NCBI RefSeq assembly: GCF_964204865.1
Contig: NC_135262.1
Span: 6,324,001 to 6,388,000 of the forward strand
Source: Styela clava
Lineage: Eukaryota; Chordata; Ascidiacea; Stolidobranchia; Styelidae
Reading direction: 5' to 3'
Length of the DNA: 64,000 nucleotides
Part shown: positions 25,059-36,600 of the stretch, in pieces
Numbering within the stretch: position 1 is the stretch's first letter
Layout: each line of letters opens with the position of its first letter
The notes under the pieces: model-generated
Databases searched by the model: none
What the model was told of the DNA's origin: nothing
Seen by the model: only the letters and a program-made list of their open reading frames with translations
Program-made: the position numbers and the translations under genes

Positions 25059-25269
25059 ATCTATAGTGACTCATTCCCTTTTGTTAAATGAGTGTTTTTG
25101 AAATTTTTGTCTGGAGGAATAGTCTGGATGAGAGTTCCCAACCTTCTGTGGCCGAATGCTTTTAGCACTTATGGCCCGTCTGTTGCAGTGGTATTTATAG
25201 TGTTATTTTCATTAGCAGAATTAAAAATAAAGCCAGCTTCACGCCTAGCATTGTGCCCCCTCCCCTCAT

Positions 25270-25870
25270 TAAATGCTCGAATGAATGATTATTTTTTAGC
25301 GTAATTAGATATTTATTGTTGTTTTTCCCCTTAGTCGGTTGATGTTGTGGCCGGTCTTTTTGAATAATCAAATATTATGAAATTTTCTTTAACCTGTACA
25401 TGGCAATAGAATGATAATTTATAATTTGAATGCAATGCATTTGTAAAAAAAAAAAAATTCTCCCATGTTGGTACATTTCCCTAGTCGATTTCTGCTACTA
25501 CCGTAGTATGAGTATATGTTGAGGGTTAGGTCATAATTTTATTACGATTTACCTTATTTTAGTTTTGTTACGAGTTCGGGGGCTATCTGTGTTACCTTCT
25601 GTCCATAGGTTTCAGTCTCTCTACATAACTTGATGTATAAAGAAGGCGAACAAAATAGTTACCTCCATATTGGTACACACGCTTTTGGAGCGCCGTATTA
25701 TTTAAAACAATATCTGAATTAGCAGCAATAATTAGTCTAAAACGACAAATTGTTTCAATAAATACCCTTTCCAAGTCGATAACGTATTTGAGATGTCCTG
25801 GTAAAATGATGCGGCAGATGAATTACAAATCAGTTTTCAGCTTGCCATACGAACAGTGGATCTTTCTCGT
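25270..25870 (+). repeat. Long direct repeat, copy 1, containing a MITE
   Basis: It is homologous in order to 26465-27075: ggttgatgt-gtggccggtct, tattatgaaattttctt, caatagaatgataattt, then the MITE, then cgccata-caaactgtg-like sequence. The internal MITE spans about 25494-25694 and ends cttttggagcgcc. Confidence 0.8.
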
Positions 25871-26464
25871 CTCCTGTGAAACATTTAAGAGTTTACTTAT
25901 TGAACACGTTTAGTGGACATAACGATCGTTTCAAAATTTTGTTGTTATCGTTATTTGTCTCCATCATTTTTAGAAAATCGTTTTTCTCTTCGAATCCTGG
26001 ACCAATTGCTTTGAAATTTCCAGTGGTTAAAGATAAAATTGTTCCCCAGAAGGCTATTACTTTTTTTTCGCTATGACGTCATCAAAATTATTGCCATTGG
26101 GTGGCGCTACGTGTCCATATATTTGAGCATAGCTTTCTTGTTACTGTTATAATTAATGAGTTTATTTGGCCCTGAGATGTAAAAAACATGGGAACACTAA
26201 GAATAATATTGCGAAATTATAAGTTCTGTTGGCCTAGAATAAAAAAAAAATGATAACACTGCATATGACATCCGGAAATTTAAATTTGCTTTTCAGGGTC
26301 AAAATATAATCTGACAACATCTGTGCCCTGCCTAGCAAGACTAGAAAACGCACGAACAAGGCAGGTTATGAACTTTAGCGACTCAATAGTTGGATATTTT
26401 TAAAATCCTCGTTCCGAGAAATAGCCTAGAAGCACCAAATTAAAAATATTGTTCTCACGTTTTA

Positions 26465-27075
26465 GTAACTTTATCGTCTTGAATGAACGATTATTTGACG
26501 CAGGTGAAATTATTTATTGTTGTATCTCATCTCATTTGGTTGATGTCTGTGGCCGGTCTTCTTAAAAACACTCGAATATTATGAAATTTTCTTGAACCTG
26601 TAAATGTCAATAGAATGATAATTTTATTCTTGGTATTTGAATGCAATGCTTCAATAAAAAAATATTCTACTCCGATGTTGGTGCAATTTTCTAATCGATT
26701 TCTTCTACTCCTGTAGTATGTGTACCAGGTTAGGGTCAGGTTATAATTTTATTCCAATTTTCTTTTCAATTACAATTTCAGTTATTTACGAGTTCGGGGA
26801 CTGTCTGTGTTAGGCAGGTGCCCATAGGTTCTCTTTAAACAACTTGATGTTGAGTAGGCGAACAAAATTAGTTACCTCCATGTTGATACACATATATACT
26901 TCTGGCGCGCGAATTTTTTCCCAAACAATATCAGCATGAGCAGAAGTCGATGACGTATTTGAAATCTTCGGAACATCCAGTCAGTCAGTCCATGATGACG
27001 TAAACATGCGCGGCAGGAATTGCAAATCAATTTTCAAAATCGCCATATCAAACTGTGATTTTTTTCGTGTTCTGT
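26465..27075 (+). repeat. Long direct repeat, copy 2, containing a MITE
   Basis: Homologous to 25270-25870 at about 75-80 percent by eye. The internal MITE at about 26705-26911 opens ctcctgtagtatgtgtacca, closely related to the short palindromic family. Confidence 0.8.
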
Positions 27076-28253
27076 AAATCATTTAACAAGTTTGTTACTA
27101 CTGAGTTATCAATCATTTATTATTCATTTACTTTGCTCGCGGCGCCAAAGATGCCATTAAATTTTTGGTACTTCTGAAGTATGTGAAGCAAGATGGCGGC
27201 ACCGGAACGTAGCATGTAATCCAGGTTAGGGTATAGTGATTAGTTACCACTACACATAGATTGTTTGTAGATTGGTCTGGTTTATGTATTATAACCCCAG
27301 CATTGACTGACAATAGTTTTGTCTTGCGTTCGTTAACTCGAACTGTCTATCTGTCGATAGCCTTCGGCTGTAGTAAGGAGACGTTTGAAAACACCTTATG
27401 AGTTTATTGCAATTCCGACAATATATACAGAAATACAATGTACACACAATTTGATCAAATCTAGTCTGATTAACACAAAACACATTGCTGAATATATAGC
27501 TTTCTACCAAGCAATTAAAATAGAATAAAGAAACAGATTTTTACATTAACGATTAAAGAATCACGCGTCATTCCGGTTTCTGGTTAGCTTTCGGTTCACT
27601 ATAATCAAACATTATTAAAAGTGTTTTCTTGAAGTTCATTACTAGCAATTAATTTGTTATTGCCAAGTCACCGTGTTCCTGGTCACGTACTTACTCCAAT
27701 TATGAGATGTAAAAAGTTGTTCTCAAGTGGATAATTTGGTTTTAACAAGATATTTCGAATTTACGTTATTAGAATATTACTGGAAATAAATTTTATTTTT
27801 ACATGGGATGGCACCGAAAGGCTATTAAATCTTGAAATTGGATTTTGAGAAATTGATAATTGCTATAACGGGAATAATTAATTTTCGTTTTCATGAGTTT
27901 CTCACGAATTGGGCCAATTTGGTGTAGTTTTGTAGTTACATAACAACTAATTGGCTACAAGGGTTCGCCTATTATTTTGTTCCAATTTCCTTAAAAAACG
28001 CGCACGCTTAAAACTCAACTCTGGAAGGCTCTTATGTACTTGATTTTATTACTCTGAAGACTATTCTTCTTGCATAACTTTAGGTCATATTCAATACTGA
28101 CCTATCACAGCCCTGTAAACAAAACAAAAACGTAGCATCTTGACATCTTGATGACACGCGAACGGCAAGTATACTAACACGACTCAGGTCGAGGCAGCGT
28201 TGATTATCGAGTTGATTACTATCCCGCGTTTTGTAAAATTTCGGTTCCACCAA

Positions 28254-28990
28254 TCAACGCCCAATTCTGCTTTTTCTGATGACTTTTACCCCGTGCGTTT
28301 TTTTAGAATATTAGGCTTAACCAATTAACGATCGTTCCTACTTTGTCTGGTGACTATTACCACGCCCTTTTTCTAGAATATTCAGTTTACCAATCAAGCC
28401 TCGTTCCCACTTATTTTGATGACTTTTACTCCGCGTTACAATCCGCGCATTTACGAGAACAGCGGTTATCAAACGACGGGCGTGAAGCTAATTAAAAATA
28501 AAAAAAAGGTTGGATTTGATCTTTTCTTTTCATTTCGGTGCTCCGGAGGTGTGTGTACCAATATGAGCTAATTTTATTCGCCTACCTTACATAAAGTTGT
28601 GTAAAGGGACAGAAACCTATGAGCAAGAGTATATTCACTTGGCTAACACAGACAGTCCCCGAACTTAAATAGAGCTAAAGTGAGGGGAATCAGAACAAAA
28701 TTATTGCCTAATCCTAACCTGGTACACATACTGCGGTAATACCCACATTTCTTTAATTTGGATATTTACGTTCCACCCACGTATTCTAACGTGTTTGTTG
28801 AATAAAACATAGCCTACTTTCGTTTAACTATATATCTGTTATTTGTAGCTTTTTGTTAATTGGTTATTTCTGAGGTTGAGCGCGAGACTTGACAAATTCC
28901 TGAAAAGGGCGCGGCCAAAAAAGTTTGAGGACCACCGTTCTAGAATATTCGGCCTTACCAATCAACGTTCAGTCCTACCAATCAACGTAA
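28254..28990. repeat. Tandem array of about 70-bp units, interrupted by a transposon
   Basis: Units begin ccaatcaacg / ccaattaacg / ccaatcaagc (28254, 28320, 28390). Each contains a tctg-tgactttta-cc block, and the first two also have a tagaatatt block. The third unit is interrupted at 28460 by a hAT element and resumes at 28938 with ttctagaatattcggcctta, followed by more ccaatcaacg starts. Confidence 0.75.
28460..28937. mobile_element. hAT-type element inside the tandem array, itself hit by a MITE
   Basis: It starts cagcggttatcaaacgacgg and ends agtttgaggaccaccg, its inverted match. Flanks tacgagaa (28452-28459) and ttctagaa (28938-28945) match at 6 of 8 bases. A second element of the longer MITE family (about 28538-28742, minus orientation) lies within it. 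Confidence 0.7.
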
Positions 28991-29188
28991 AATTTGTGAG
29001 AGCAAGAGTGACAAATCCGTGTTTGAGAATGGGCAAAAATTAACGTCTCCAAAATTACGATCCGGAATGAAATCCTTAGAAATAGATCGTGAGCAAAAAT
29101 TCGCTTCCCGCCACAATAGTGGTTGCCACATTACTCAATGACGTCATGTTCCCGTAGCGAATGAAACAAACTATGAGGATAACTATGT

Positions 29189-29236
29189 GTGCGAGGGAAT
29201 TGCTGCACTCCTCGCCGCCGTAGGATGTTTCACGTA
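29189..29236 (+). mobile_element. SINE fragment
   Basis: The stretch ttgctgcactcctcgccgcc followed by gtaggatgtttcacgtaa matches positions 40327-40370 of the best-preserved SINE copy. Only the middle part is present. Confidence 0.6.
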
Positions 29237-29344
29237 ACTGCAATGCCCGTATGTTAGGACGTGACCTAAGATATCAATTACTCTGAAAATACAATGCTCA
29301 AATACACGGAGTAGTATCAATTTTTTTGCAATACTGGTACATTA

Positions 29345-29490
29345 TCTACCAGATCACCAAGATGTGATCACGGAACCGTGGCATGGTGGGCAATTTTTAA
29401 TTTTGATGACGTCATCACACAAGACTTCGAAGTGAAAAACGAATCCCATAAAGCCCAAAATATTTTTTTTGAAATAAATAAATAAATGTT
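29345..29490. repeat. Dispersed repeat, copy 2 (first copy at 14375-14530)
   Basis: Same block order as copy 1, including cacggaaccgtggca and gaagtgaaaaacgaat. It contains tgatgacgtcatca, a palindrome that matches the cAMP-response-element core, but here it is part of a repeat, so I do not call it regulatory. Confidence 0.75.
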
Positions 29491-30352
29491 ATAGCGATCA
29501 ATAGGTCCTCTTGGTGTCCAATAAAATTTTCTGGCTTTCCAGTCAGCTAGAGTAAACTGCTAAGCATAACCGTTTCACCCTTGGCCCAGGAAAAATTCTT
29601 TCGAATGATTTGGGCTAGAAAGTAATCAATAAGAAGCAATATACTCCTTGTAATACAAAACTTTTCGAGTGCTTCATGTACTTCGTGGTATACTGAGCAT
29701 TTATCAAAATACAGCACAACAGATAAACAGAACTCTAGGCACAAACTATGGTATATATATTGTGTATCACCGAAACAAAATTTCTGGCAGGTTTTCAAAA
29801 AGTATATTGCAATATGAGAAACAAAAAATTAAGACGACAAATTTAAATTTATTTATTTGCAATTTTGCAAATTATCAAGTTTTGAAGAAGCAATAATGAT
29901 GAATATCCTGTTGAAGGCTGGCTACATCTTAAACTCATTTAGCCGAGCTTTTCAAAGATTATGTTCCTAAATGCATTTTGTTCGACAAACAGAAAAAAGA
30001 ATTCAAATTATCAAAAACATAATGAAGCAAATTCAAAGTAAAGGATCTATCTTTTTTCATTTGGATAATTTTATTTTATAAACAAACAAATAAGCTTCAT
30101 TTTTCATAGAAATTCATAGAAGACATAGTTATTATTAAAGCAAGCAGCAAATGAAAGAAAATTATTGTGTATTCCAACCATTATTTCATTGCCAAATGGG
30201 ACCAGAAACCTGATTTGAAATACTTCGATCCATTATTGAAATATCGTAGCTTCTTGATTCATATACAGCGCATGGTAGCTTGCATTTAAGTCATTCAGGC
30301 CTCTAGTTTGTCGCCGTCGAAGGCTAACAGCTTTAGTCTGATCAAATGGGGA

Positions 30353-30410
30353 AATCGAAGTTACTGCAAAGCATATGATTTGAATCGAAGTTACTGCAAA
30401 GTATATGATT
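30353..30410. repeat. Tandem duplication of about 28 bp
   Basis: Two adjacent copies of aatcgaagttactgcaaag followed by c/tatatgattt. Confidence 0.85.
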
Positions 30411-31269
30411 TCCCGAAATCATTGGAACCTAAAAAGAGGAAAACCTTCTCTTTATATATTAAGCAAACGATCGTACGTCCTTTGAAGCCGCGACTTATTC
30501 GCATGCAAAATCGATCTGCTTTGTCGACTTTCTTCCAAGTGACAGCAGTGAAACGCTGGCGATAATTTAACACTCGTCAGTGAATGTGCTGCGCACGTGA
30601 CCAAATTGGTGTTTACAAATCACTAAAAACACGAGCAACCGTACAGTGTGATATGACAGGCGAGGTAGGAGAGGGACAGCGACGGATTTGATAGACCGTT
30701 TGACCGAATAGGATATAAACAAACTATTACAGAAAAGCTTCAAAGTTTTAGGCAGATTTAGCGATTACTATGAATGGTGGTTAATATTATAAATCAGATG
30801 TTCGGCGATCGCTGTATTCATTGCTTAGTAGATTCTTCGTTTCTCGGTTAAGCTTCAAACATTTCGATTACTAGACATTAAAACGCAACATAAATCTCGA
30901 AAGGTCAAAGTATAATCGCATCGTTAGCACAAAGAAAGTAACAATTTTCTTCGAGAAAGCAATCGATACGGTTGGATGTTATGTAATAAAACTACCCTTT
31001 GCCGATAGAATTGGGCATGATATCATATGTCTTTTCCTACTCTACTAAAATTATATTTTTTTTTCGTAAAAATGGCCTTTATTACAGCTATGTATGCCCC
31101 CTGGGCTACAATTACCAATTCGGAATAGTTTGTTTCAACGTACAGTATGTATATGAGGCGATAAAATTTGAATGTAGTATTTAATAATGCAAAAAAATAG
31201 CAAAATTAAAGTAAATTTTGCTTTGTACTCTTGTTGAATATATATCTTCTAGGTTTTTTTGTGGTCAAA

Positions 31270-32094
31270 ATGATTCTAATCTTAGTTTTTACTACGATAT
31301 GCGTGGGGATTGCCCTGCTTTACGCCATTTACCCACCATTTCGATATGAAGCTCGAATGACAACTTTTTATGTATATCTACTCTGCACCAGCATCGTCGG
31401 GCTTCCCGTGTTCATTTACAATGGTAGATGTACCAAGAATTTGAAGTTGATTTCCAGAATGATGGTCCCGATTCGCAAAGCTTTGGGTTTGACCAGTGAG
31501 CTAAGAAAACTGGAAAACATGATTGAAGACGAACCGTGCATTATTGTAAGTAACCACCAAAGTTCTATCGATGTTTTGGGAATGGCTGAATTATATCCAC
31601 CGGATTCGTCGTTTATGGGGAAACATACATTGTTATACGCAGGGCCTATTGGGCTAGCCCTTTGGTTATGCGGGGGAGTATTTGTAAAAAGATCTAACCA
31701 CAAATCTTCTCAAGACGTCGTAGAACATGTGGCTAACGAAGTATTGCGACGAAAACTTAAACTATGGATATTTCCTGAGGGTACACGATCTCACAAAAAA
31801 GGAATGTTACCATTCAAAAAAGGTGCATTTAATATAGCAGTCAGTGCTCAAATTCCGATTGTGCCAGTCGTCTTCAAATCATATGAGGATTTTTACAACA
31901 AGAAGGAACGCAAGTTCATTCTAGGAAAATATGTGGCTGAGGTTCTTCCGCATGTGAAAACTGAGGGGATGACCTTGGACGATGTCCCAGAACTTAGTGA
32001 TAAAATACGAGAACAAATGCTATCCGCTTTTTACCGTCTTTCTGATGGCGAAAAGAATAAAAACAACAATAATGCAAGTAAAATTATACAGTAA
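31270..32094 (+). CDS. 1-acyl-sn-glycerol-3-phosphate acyltransferase (AGPAT1/2-like), 274 aa
   Basis: The enzyme transfers an acyl chain from acyl-CoA to lysophosphatidic acid to make phosphatidic acid, at the ER membrane. It is read as one uninterrupted exon from the ATG at 31270. The frame is open upstream to 31231 but without an ATG, and a good splice acceptor at 31242-31251 suggests a non-coding 5' exon. All four family blocks are present: NHQSSID at 95-101 (catalytic His and Asp), GGVFVKRS at 135-142, FPEGTRS at 168-174 and IPIVPVVF at 195-202. Two hydrophobic helices at about 1-21 and 32-50 anchor it. The length fits AGPAT1 and AGPAT2 (about 280 aa). Vertebrate orthologues have several introns, so the intronless state is notable. 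I cannot tell AGPAT1 from AGPAT2. Confidence 0.95.
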   Translation: MILILVFTTICVGIALLYAIYPPFRYEARMTTFYVYLLCTSIVGLPVFIYNGRCTKNLKLISRMMVPIRKALGLTSELRKLENMIEDEPCIIVSNHQSSIDVLGMAELYPPDSSFMGKHTLLYAGPIGLALWLCGGVFVKRSNHKSSQDVVEHVANEVLRRKLKLWIFPEGTRSHKKGMLPFKKGAFNIAVSAQIPIVPVVFKSYEDFYNKKERKFILGKYVAEVLPHVKTEGMTLDDVPELSDKIREQMLSAFYRLSDGEKNKNNNNASKIIQ

Positions 32095-33675
32095 TTTGAA
32101 CATTTTTGTTTGATCATAATATGCAAATAACCACACAAGCTTTTCTTTTACCTGCATAACATTATGTGATTTTGCTATTGCTTATGAATCATATAAAAAT
32201 TGGCTCAATTGTAACTGCTGCAGATTTGGCGCACAACCTGAACATAGTATGTGTACCAGGTTAGGGTTCAGGTTGTGCGCCATCTTGGTGCACATACTTT
32301 GGGATCGCCGATTCATGTATATATATTTTTTGGTCGGACCAGTCTGTTTCAAGAAGCATAGTTAGGCTGCTTTTTCTTTATTTATATAGAATTTATGTTT
32401 CTTCATTTAATGACATGTTTGGTTATTGTTCGAATTTTAATAATGACTAATTCTCATTTCACTGCACGACTGACTTCGTTATTAGTCTGATCGACGTGTG
32501 ACATCTGTTGAGTCGGAATTTCTCGTCACCCTGGACTAGAGCATAGTACTGGTAGCCCAGTTTGGAACGGCTTATTTTCGTTACGGTATTGCAGGGGCGA
32601 CGAAACCAGTGGGATTTGTTCGACAATGCAGGTTCCAGGTTGAAACACTTCCGTGTTCTGATTGTGGTATAATAATAAAAGATGAGCTGGTGGTAGCTAT
32701 ATTGAGCCCTGCCCAAAGAGTATTTTAATGGCATCAAACAGTTTATCCCGGTACATAATAAAACTGAGAACATACCTTAACTTTAAGGTTAAATGGAAAA
32801 ACATGACTACCCAATACCAACCATTCGTGCAGCAGATGTAGCAATATGTTTATAGGACTTCAAATTTATGAAAATTGATCACAAATCGATGAGCGTACCG
32901 TAGCGCCCGACAATTTAAGTTATTGTGTCAATATCGTGCTGCTCACAGCAGAAAGAAATGCGTGATTATTTAGTCAAGTTGGCATTGGTACAATTTTTTA
33001 TGTCATGTCATACTTTTCTTTTTGTTAACTGATAGGTTAGTTACGAGTAATAAATCCTTCAATACGTTTGGTAGCCGAATATTCAATTATTGATTGGTCT
33101 GGTACTGCTGTAATAGGTGCATTTCACAGAAATATATTCTCTGGCAAAATTGGCTCATCACGAGCGCTGTTTCTGCTGTGATCGCGGCAGTCATGTAGGA
33201 CTTTGCCCCCACTCGCTTTGCGATTTGCTTGATTGGTTATGATTGCGAAACTATATATTTGATTGAGGGTATCGACAGAGTTTCTCAATACATTTCGCGT
33301 TGTGGGATGATGCCCGTTCGTTTGCACGACCGATATTTAAGTTTGCTGGTATTATTTACTGAGTAAGTAACCCTGTAGTGAATCTTTTCCACGGTCGGTT
33401 GAATTCCTGGCGGATTCGTTACACTGTCCTGGCCAGTTCTTCAACAATCGCACTACTTTGCGTTGATAAAACTCGGTCGTGATAGCCCTAGTACTGAAAT
33501 AGTAGCTCAGTCTGTGTTGAGCATTAGCGCGTTTTACTTTCGCATCGCACGTATTCTGGCGTTTCCGTTGACAGGAAGCACCGGCTTTACTATATATCTA
33601 TCATTCGGTAGAAATTGACTAGCCTAGGCAGCAAGTTATACTGCAACTATAGGATCGATCAGCTGATGACTCAAA
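32095..33675. other. Spacer between acyltransferase and carboxylesterase genes
   Basis: It holds a palindromic MITE at 32222-32310 and otherwise unremarkable AT-rich sequence. The esterase promoter and leader should lie in its right part. No gene is supported. Confidence 0.5.
32222..32310. mobile_element. Short palindromic MITE, copy 2 (left end lost)
   Basis: The arms ggcgcacaacctgaac and gttcaggttgtgcgcc face each other around tatgtgtaccaggttagg. The right end continues to a cttgg-gcacatacttt-gg end. The outer left arm is degraded. Confidence 0.8.
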
Positions 33676-36600
33676 ATGGATATATTGCTGAAAACTATAA
33701 TTTTATCGTACCTGGGATGTGTGCTGAAATATTCATTTGCGGCAAACTTAGGTGAGTCTAAGCGCAATATTATAGCCATGTGTAAGCTTCTTTTTCTTAA
33801 GTATAATCGACCACGTTAGTCGCAATTCAATACGGCTTCAAGTTTACGCTGTTAATCGATTTGGCACTATTTAGTCACCGCCATTGACGAATTCTGTACA
33901 GCAATACTAAAACAGGTGACACTGACAATCCTCCTGTTGGGCAAAAAAGTAACTGTTTGGATTCAACAATTTTCAACGAAATACTTGTGATCATAAGGTA
34001 TATAATGAATACCTGTTGAATTATGGATTAGGCGTATGAGTCAGCGAGAAAATATTGCTATTTGCCTATTTCTCACTGGTTTCGTATATATCTCTAGATC
34101 CCATTGTGCAGACGCAATATGGAAAAGTTAAAGGAACGCTCAGAAATGCCATTGGATCCTCAAGGCCCGTTTATTCATATTTTGGAGTTCAATACGGCCG
34201 ATCGCCGGACTATGTTTTTAGGTTCCGGCCGGCCGAAGACCCGTGGACATGGGATGGCGTACGTGACGCTACGAATGAGAACAGACCCATGTGTGTTCAG
34301 GTACAAGTTACATCACAAATGCTCATAAATAACGGTAGCAGAATACATCAAATACTCTTGCTAAACATGTAAACTATGACATAATACACAAAAATATTGT
34401 TTGTTTTAATGGTTTGGGATTTCCCAGATCCATATGTCCTCAGTAATTAGTCAAAATTAAATGTTAATGAGTAGTAACTATGAATCATTGTTAAACTCTG
34501 CTTTATTCCCGTGTCATATATGACGCTTCATTTCAATGTTACCTTGAGTATAAATTTTATATTTGTTGTTTGAGTCTTTTCTAAGCAATGGTATACAATA
34601 TTATATTATATAGATTAATAATAACGAATATCACACCGTTTGTTAACAGGACAGAGTTCGTTTGAACGGCTTACGGAAAGACACGTACCTGAAGTACCTT
34701 TTGCCGGACAACCCGCTCATGAGCGAGAATTGTTTAGTATTGGATATCTTTACTCCACGATCACCCAACGACACAAAAAGAGATAATTTACTACCTGTAA
34801 GCTAATGTAGATATATTCCATTTACGTCGATATTCTTACACTTGAAATTCTATTGAATATTCTTAAATGCTTACTTACATCGATTTAATGCTAGACACTT
34901 TGTCACAGATAAGCCTACTCAATAGGATTATTATTCCAAGATTAAGAGCTTATATTCTAAATCAAAGGTTTCATTAACTACAGTTGAACGATAGCAGTTA
35001 GGCATTCGACAATAAATCATTATAAAATTCTTTCATAGATACTCAAGTCTATTTTTTCCTACGTGTAGGTTGTTTTATGGATTCATGGTGGGTCAATGGA
35101 CGCATTCTTTTCCACAACGAAGTTATGGGGCCTACCTGCGTTTGAAGATGTCGTCTTAGTTCAAATTCAATATCGATTAGGTGTTTTCGGATTTTTAACA
35201 ACGGAAGACAAGTGGGCGCCTCCTAACAATGCTTTTCATGATCATTTGAAAGCAATGAAATGGGTTCAGTAAGTATCATTTATCAGACGATTTGAAACAA
35301 AGAAAGTCATCAAATCCTCGGTATAGTCCGGTGTTATTGTTCATTAATTGTCTAGAATCGATGTCGTCTTGACTAAACGGATATTTACGTGAAAATTTGT
35401 CGAATGCTAATGTATATTTCATTCCCATTGGGGTATTCCAAAACAGTCATAAATCTAGTGGCATAACATAACCACAGTAGAAAAAACATATTACACTCTG
35501 TTCCTATTATAGGAAAAATATTGAGGCATTTGGTGGAAATCCAAATCTAGTCACGCTGATGGGCGAGTCAGCTGGAGCTGTTGCTGCAACAGCACATACT
35601 CTCATTCCGGAAAGCAAAGGATTGTTTCATCGTGTTTTCGCTACAAGTGGTGCTCCTAATTCCATGGTTTGGCCAAAAACATACGGAGATGCAATTGAGA
35701 GGTATTGCACTTTTTATAAAATTTAAATACTAACGGATTAAAAACCACCTCAAGTGTACGAATATGAGGTGTACGGCATGCATAATGGTGTTATTAAACG
35801 ATGCCTCAGGTATGTCGTGTACCACTTTCATTTTTTAAAACACCTGGCCCACTCTCATGAATTAGAAATGATATATATTCTGTGGGGCAAATAGTTAAAG
35901 TAGGTTGTCATGCCATGTTCGGGTTGAGTATAGGTATAAAAAAAAATCAGAAGATTAGAGTATTCATCTGAAGTCGGATCCATACAAAGACATTTTTGGA
36001 AACCTGTGATTTAATAATGGTCTAATAAGTTTCGGTTCAACAAACACATAAAAGAGAAAAAGCTTTTGAATAGATCGAGACCCGTGTAAATAATATACTA
36101 TCAATGATAAAATAAGCAGTTTTTATAAATCTAAAATCTGTATTTGAAATATCTTTCTTAATAAGTATAAACTACAATTTTCCACAACTATCAGCTGTAT
36201 AAATGTGTGGAGGGTGAAGTCGATGAATTGGAAGTGATATTATGAATTCAAGAATTAAATTCATAAATGTTATGTTGAAGAGAACCGCGTACTTCTCTAC
36301 TTATTATTAAAATCGCTTAGAACTTATCTCTATTATTAAAAAGTACTTTGAAATTTACCAATTACCAAAATGATCAGTTACCGATTAATATTAATTAATT
36401 GCACAAAGTAATTGAAACACATTTTATCTAGGATGGCAAAGAACGTGAGCTGCAAATTTGACGACAACGCGTACACCAGTACTTGCCTGAGAAACAAAAT
36501 CTCAACTTCCAGAATTATGAAGTTAGTCAAAGATATGGACATTGTAAGTAAAACGGTATCACAACGGTCTTGTCCCAATGATGGATTAGAATTGATGAAC

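Larger units (their letters stand above)
22223..31269. other. 9 kb repeat-rich region without a supported gene
   Basis: No coding region here has both an adequate frame and splice or protein support. It contains three elements of the 'ggcccgcg' hAT group, a minisatellite, palindromic and longer MITEs, a 570-bp direct duplication (25270-25870 and 26465-27075), a tandem array near 28254-28990 broken by a hAT element, and a short tandem duplication at 30353-30410. The part from about 30700 to 31269 should include the promoter and 5' leader of the acyltransferase gene. A good acceptor (tatcttctag) at 31242-31251 suggests a 5' untranslated exon. Confidence 0.6.

Noticed and set aside
30308-30565. 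85-residue plus-strand open frame with repeated NRSYCKxYD
   Set aside because: The repeat comes from a 28-bp tandem DNA duplication, and there is no splice or homology support.
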